Positions 62,001-64,000 of a stretch of 64,000 bases of DNA are shown one piece after another. The notes under the pieces were generated by a model. The model worked only from the letters and a program-made list of their open reading frames with translations, did not search any database and was not told the DNA's origin. A program made the translations under genes and the position numbers. Source of the DNA: Paragorgia papillata. Taxonomy: Eukaryota; Cnidaria; Anthozoa; Scleralcyonacea; Coralliidae. Numbering within the stretch: the first letter of the stretch is position 1; the number at the start of each line of letters is the position of its first letter. The DNA lies in contig JAWNZC010000001.1 of assembly GCA_035771165.1 (NCBI GenBank), positions 4,532,501-4,596,500 of the forward strand, read 5' to 3'.

Positions 62001-63197
62001 ATTACATTACAATATCAAAATTTATTTACAAATTAAGACAATTAGTTCATTCATGCGTCGATTCTCTTCAATGTACCGCTGTCGTTACGTTACATCTTAA
62101 GCTTCGTTTACACAGGCGATTTTTCTCCTCCTGACTGATGCGATCGAATGGATTGACTTACAAATGCGTTGGACATTTGTACAAAGCTATAGTGATTCAA
62201 TACATTCGTGAGATATCCATTCAATCGCATGCGCCAAAATGAGAACAATTGCACCAAAAATCGTCTGTGTAAACGGGCCTTTAAAGGCCTACTTAAAGGC
62301 CTACTATGTTGCCCTAAAACTACATTTAGAATAGTAAAATTTGATTAAAGGGTATTGGCAATAAAAATTAAATTTGTCCCATTTGAAAGAACCCGTCAAA
62401 TGGTATAAGAAGACCTTTTGTAATTTTTCTGTATCTTTCTTGTGTTTTGAAATATTTCGACCAAAGACAGCGTGCTGTCCGCCATCTTGTTGTAATATTG
62501 GGTCTAATTAACTAGGAAATTGGTGACGTCACAAGCAGGGTAAACCTGATGAAACTACTCCGTGGATGACCAAATTTCCACGGAAGGCTTTTTAAATGTT
62601 GTGGGTCAATTTAAAATGGAAATAGCGCAACAAAATCGAGTTTCTAGCTCATGTCGTCATAAGGTCGGCAAGATAAAAATTTCACTTTACCCTGCTTATG
62701 TCGTCACATGCATATCGAAAATAATTCCAAGATGGCGGACAGCACGCTGTCTTTGGTCGAAATATTTCCAAAATCAAAACAGATACGAAAAAATTGTAAA
62801 AGGTCTTCTTATACCATTTGACGAGTTCTTTCAAATGAGACAAACTTAATTTTTATTGCCAATACCCTTTAAGTACCATGACATGAAATTCAGCATTTTC
62901 AGCGAGTGCTTATTTCGAGTACTGCCTAGCTGACTGTCCAGTTGCCCATCCTAGCGTCCAAACCCAATCCCCTAATAACACTAGCCACGCAAGCTAAGCA
63001 TTTTCATGCACTAACACATCAAAACGTTTTTTATTTCGCAAGTCTCTCACCGATAAAGACGGAGTGTAAGTCATGTAGTTGTTGTCGAGTATCCAAGGTG
63101 GTAGGCGAGAACTTGGCAATGACTTCACAGGATAAAACGATGAAGAACTCGATACGAAATCCTGATACGTTGGCACTTCGAAGATTGTGGGTAGTTC
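47835..63197 (-). CDS. MED13: MED13, Mediator kinase-module subunit (C-terminal seventeen exons; gene continues past the right edge)
   Basis: MED13 links the CDK8 kinase module to core Mediator in the nucleus. Exons in order: 63197-63051, 61894-61860, 60862-60120, 59766-59599, 59456-59359, 58393-58268, 58180-58039, 57326-57267, 56728-56617, 56156-55967, 54308-54108, 53955-53714, 52895-52747, 52435-52286, 50831-50287, 50139-50054 and 47970-47835. Phases match at all 16 junctions, giving 1,110 codons with TGA at 47837. Recognisable family blocks: SLDSTDACVC and DVCSCGLRTF (exon 3), PVIQESLHKA (4), STSPLALQYW (5), SSRDVAYVVLSPD (6), LKLFAQVCRYEL (8), PPSIVVYIVNPFDEADD (10), YALSQDHRWLLASCT (12), LRRLWEFCQGV and VIGKLGRFSR (13). 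The C-terminus is YILEHYDALAWLSVDP, then SCLPIHYTALSQM. The later part is the Argonaute/PIWI-like region known for MED13. MED13 versus MED13L is not meaningful here if the lineage has one copy. Confidence 0.94.
48374..48929. mobile_element. hAT MITE built from GTAACTAGTTAC units, target duplication TATATAGG
   Basis: Ends CAATGCTGTAAAAGTTAC and GTTACTCACAGCACTG; TATATAGG at 48366-48373 and 48930-48937. The interior is reiterated GTAACTAGTTAC and AGTTACAGTTAC, at both ends and around an AT-rich core. It lies in the last MED13 intron. Confidence 0.9.
49367..49682. mobile_element. Palindromic MITE, last MED13 intron
   Basis: AAACCAGATGTTCTT, GCGCGACCTTGCAATATT and GGCGACTCCTTGACAAGTT pair with inverted counterparts at 49570-49682. 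The two arms are about 150 bp each. Confidence 0.75.
49731..50030 (+). mobile_element. 5S rRNA-derived SINE
   Basis: TTAAGCCCGGTTAGACGGGG and GTTAGTACTTGGATGGGTGA, then CCGTCTGGGAATAGCC, match the internal promoter half of 5S rRNA (A box, intermediate element, C box). The 5' half is not 5S-like. A body follows with CGCCGGGTTCTCCGGTTTTC and an A-rich tail near 50000-50025. It is antisense to MED13 and ends only about 25 bp from the donor of MED13 exon 16. A degenerate 5S gene is the alternative. Confidence 0.8.
50930..52275. repeat. CACCATCACCATTACCAACAC minisatellite filling a MED13 intron
   Basis: About 1.35 kb of CCACCATCACCATTACCAACA-type units with periodic ATCATGACCGAC variants. The left 250 bp are ATCTCCATCTCCACCACC. 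Long frames exist on both strands (Thr/Ile/Asn-rich on plus; Val/Met/Gly-rich on minus) simply because the units are multiples of three. It occupies nearly the whole intron between MED13 exons 14 and 15. Confidence 0.93.
52925..53578. repeat. Compound (ACGA)n/(ACAG)n/(ACAA)n microsatellite, MED13 intron 12
   Basis: Blocks of ACGA, ACAG and long ACAA runs, with interruptions. On the MED13 strand these are TTGT/TCGT/TCTG repeats ending about 30 bases before the acceptor of exon 13. Three overlapping minus-strand frames and one plus-strand frame are repeat artefacts. Confidence 0.94.
54346..54937. mobile_element. MITE, AATCTCGTTCCC ends (copy 3 of 3), split by another MITE
   Basis: Outer halves match the copies at 24.5 and 36.1 kb. 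The break falls in the CATCGATATTTCATTGG segment shared by all three copies. It lies 37 bp upstream of the MED13 exon 11 acceptor. Confidence 0.88.
54421..54792. mobile_element. Nested MITE with AGGGACCTTAAG ends
   Basis: Ends AGGGACCTTAAG and CTTAAGGTCCCT. Same family as 26540-26915, with the GTCGTCGTCGTAGCAT block before the right end. Confidence 0.85.
55373..55570. mobile_element. Palindromic MITE (TATACGATTGTCAT arms), copy 2, left arm duplicated
   Basis: GTATACGATTGTCATCTTGG occurs twice (about 55392 and 55446), and the inverted ACACCAAGATGACAATCGTA once near 55540. Related to 45703-45895. Confidence 0.7.
57460..57990. repeat. AGAGTAGAGTTA repeat tract, MED13 intron 7
   Basis: GAGTG, GAGTA and TAAGAGTAGAGT units over about 530 bp, ending 50 bp short of the exon 7 donor. 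The 98-residue minus-strand frame (LLTLLLTLLL) is a repeat product. Confidence 0.93.
58517..59031. mobile_element. Palindromic element AGGGTATTGGCAATAAAAAT, copy 1
   Basis: The 515-bp unit folds on itself end to end: AGGGTATTGGC and GCCAATACCCT, with CATTTGAAAGAACTCGTCAA, GACCAAAGACAG and CCGCCATCTTG blocks present in both arms. TTAA flanks the right side and TTGA the left. MED13 intron 5. Confidence 0.85.
59050..59275. repeat. GTGACGTAACGTGACATAAG degenerate tandem repeat
   Basis: Units of about 10 bp (GTGACGTAAC, GTGACATAAG) in MED13 intron 5, next to the palindromic element. Confidence 0.88.
61025..61840. repeat. (GATGAT)n GAATTAT microsatellite, MED13 intron 2
   Basis: GATGATGAT runs punctuated by GAATTAT and GAATGAT, then a GGTGGTG tail to 61840. 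It ends about 20 bases after the donor of the 35-nt exon. Confidence 0.95.
61860..61894 (-). CDS. MED13: MED13 35-nt microexon
   Basis: Acceptor ATTTTAATTTTAG before 61894 and donor AAG|GTAATT after 61860. It enters in phase 0 and leaves in phase 2, encoding AKSTFPKSDST. That is exactly the phase needed to join the 63051 donor (phase 0) to the 60862 acceptor (one base completing a Ser codon). Without it the two neighbouring exons are out of frame. Confidence 0.8.
62101..62280. mobile_element. TTAA-flanked palindromic MITE (family copy 2)
   Basis: TTAA at 62097-62100 and 62281-62284. Arms CGTTTACACAGGCGATTTTT and AAAATCGTCTGTGTAAACG. Shares CTCCTCCTGACTGATGCGAT with 9865-10057. Confidence 0.85.
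62349..62868. mobile_element. Palindromic element AGGGTATTGGCAATAAAAAT, copy 2
   Basis: TTAA at 62345-62348 and 62869-62872. The same 520-bp palindrome as 58517-59031, in MED13 intron 1 of this window. Confidence 0.9.
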
Positions 63198-63259
63198 CTG
63201 CAAGCAGAGAAACAAAAACCATTAAAACTTAGGATTACCATGAAAAGAAATGGGGTGAT

Positions 63260-63835
63260 GACGATGTAACAGACTTTCATGATGATGATTAGAAGGATGA
63301 TGGTGGTGTTGGCAGCGGTGGCAGTGGTAATTATGGCGATGATGAAGTTGTTTGTTGATGGTGTTGTTGTTGTTGTTGTTGTTGTTGATGATGATGATGA
63401 TGATGATGATAGTGGTAGTGTTGATGTTGACGTTGACGTTGATGTCGATGACGTTGATGAAGATAATGACGTTGATGATGATGACATGGATGATGATGTT
63501 GATGATGATGATAATGATGATGTTGATGATGATGATAGTGGTAGTGATGTTGATGACGTTGATGAAGATAATGACGTTGATGATGATGACGACGACGACG
63601 ACGATGTTGATGTTGATGATAATGATGATGATGTTGTTGAAGTTAATGATGTTGTTGTTGTTGTTGATGATGATGATGATGATGATGTTGACGATGATGA
63701 TGATAATGATGTTGTTGATGTTGTTGTTGTTGACGATGATGTTGATGTTAATGATGTTGTTGTAGTTGATGATGATGACGATGATGTTGACGATGATGAT
63801 GATAATGATGTTGTTGATGTTGTTGATGTTAATGA

Positions 63836-63887
<52 letters not shown>

Positions 63888-63985
63888 GATGATGATGATG
63901 AAGATGATAGTGGTGTTGTTGATATTGATATTGACGTTGATGACGATGATGTTGATGGTGATAATGATGATATCAGTCTAGCTTG
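63260..63985. repeat. (GATGTT)n/(GTTGTT)n trinucleotide tract
   Basis: GATGATGAT, GTTGTTGTT and GACGTTGAT runs up to the window's right edge, in the MED13 intron upstream of the exon at 63197-63051. The Met/Leu-rich plus-strand frames are repeat products. Confidence 0.95.
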
Positions 63986-64000
63986 TATGTTACTGAATAT

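Overview
This is about 64 kb of AT-rich nuclear DNA from an invertebrate animal. Spliced genes with GT-AG introns, long microsatellite tracts, a 5S-derived SINE, DIRS-like and non-LTR retrotransposon remnants, hAT elements and many palindromic MITEs all fit a metazoan. A cnidarian (anthozoan-like) or another early-branching animal is my best guess. That is inference, because no lineage marker is decisive.

Layout. (1) 1-12066, minus strand: the 5' eight exons of an SFSWAP (suppressor-of-white-apricot) splicing regulator, with a DRY_EERY region and the first SURP domain; the gene runs off the left edge. Its introns hold strand-biased AAGTG-type repeats and nested transposons. (2) 12.1-27.9 kb: mainly mobile DNA. 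It has hAT elements with exact 8-bp target duplications, a DIRS-like relic split by a foldback element, and a 36-bp minisatellite. A small intact ORF at 18.7 kb ends in a CaaX prenylation box. (3) 27911-29912, plus strand: a secreted laccase-type multicopper oxidase with all copper-ligand motifs but one frameshift. (4) 30-35 kb: a non-LTR retrotransposon 3' fragment and palindromic MITEs. (5) 34995-36002, plus strand: a single-exon, probably mitochondrial membrane protein resembling COA1/TIM21. (6) 38206-43410, minus strand: TMEM248, with a hAT element in its second intron. (7) 43.4-47.8 kb: intergenic, repeats and MITEs. (8) 47835-63197 and onward, minus strand: the 3' seventeen exons of the Mediator kinase-module subunit MED13, about 1,109 residues including the authentic C-terminus. 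Its introns carry minisatellites, microsatellites and palindromic MITEs.

The genes are ordinary nuclear genes and do not form an operon or a defence cluster. I joined SFSWAP, MED13 and TMEM248 by hand, and the intron phases agree across every junction. I found no convincing undescribed enzymatic system. The most interesting signals are repeat arrays placed right next to splice sites, elements nested inside elements with readable target duplications, the one-base lesion in the laccase, and the CaaX protein.
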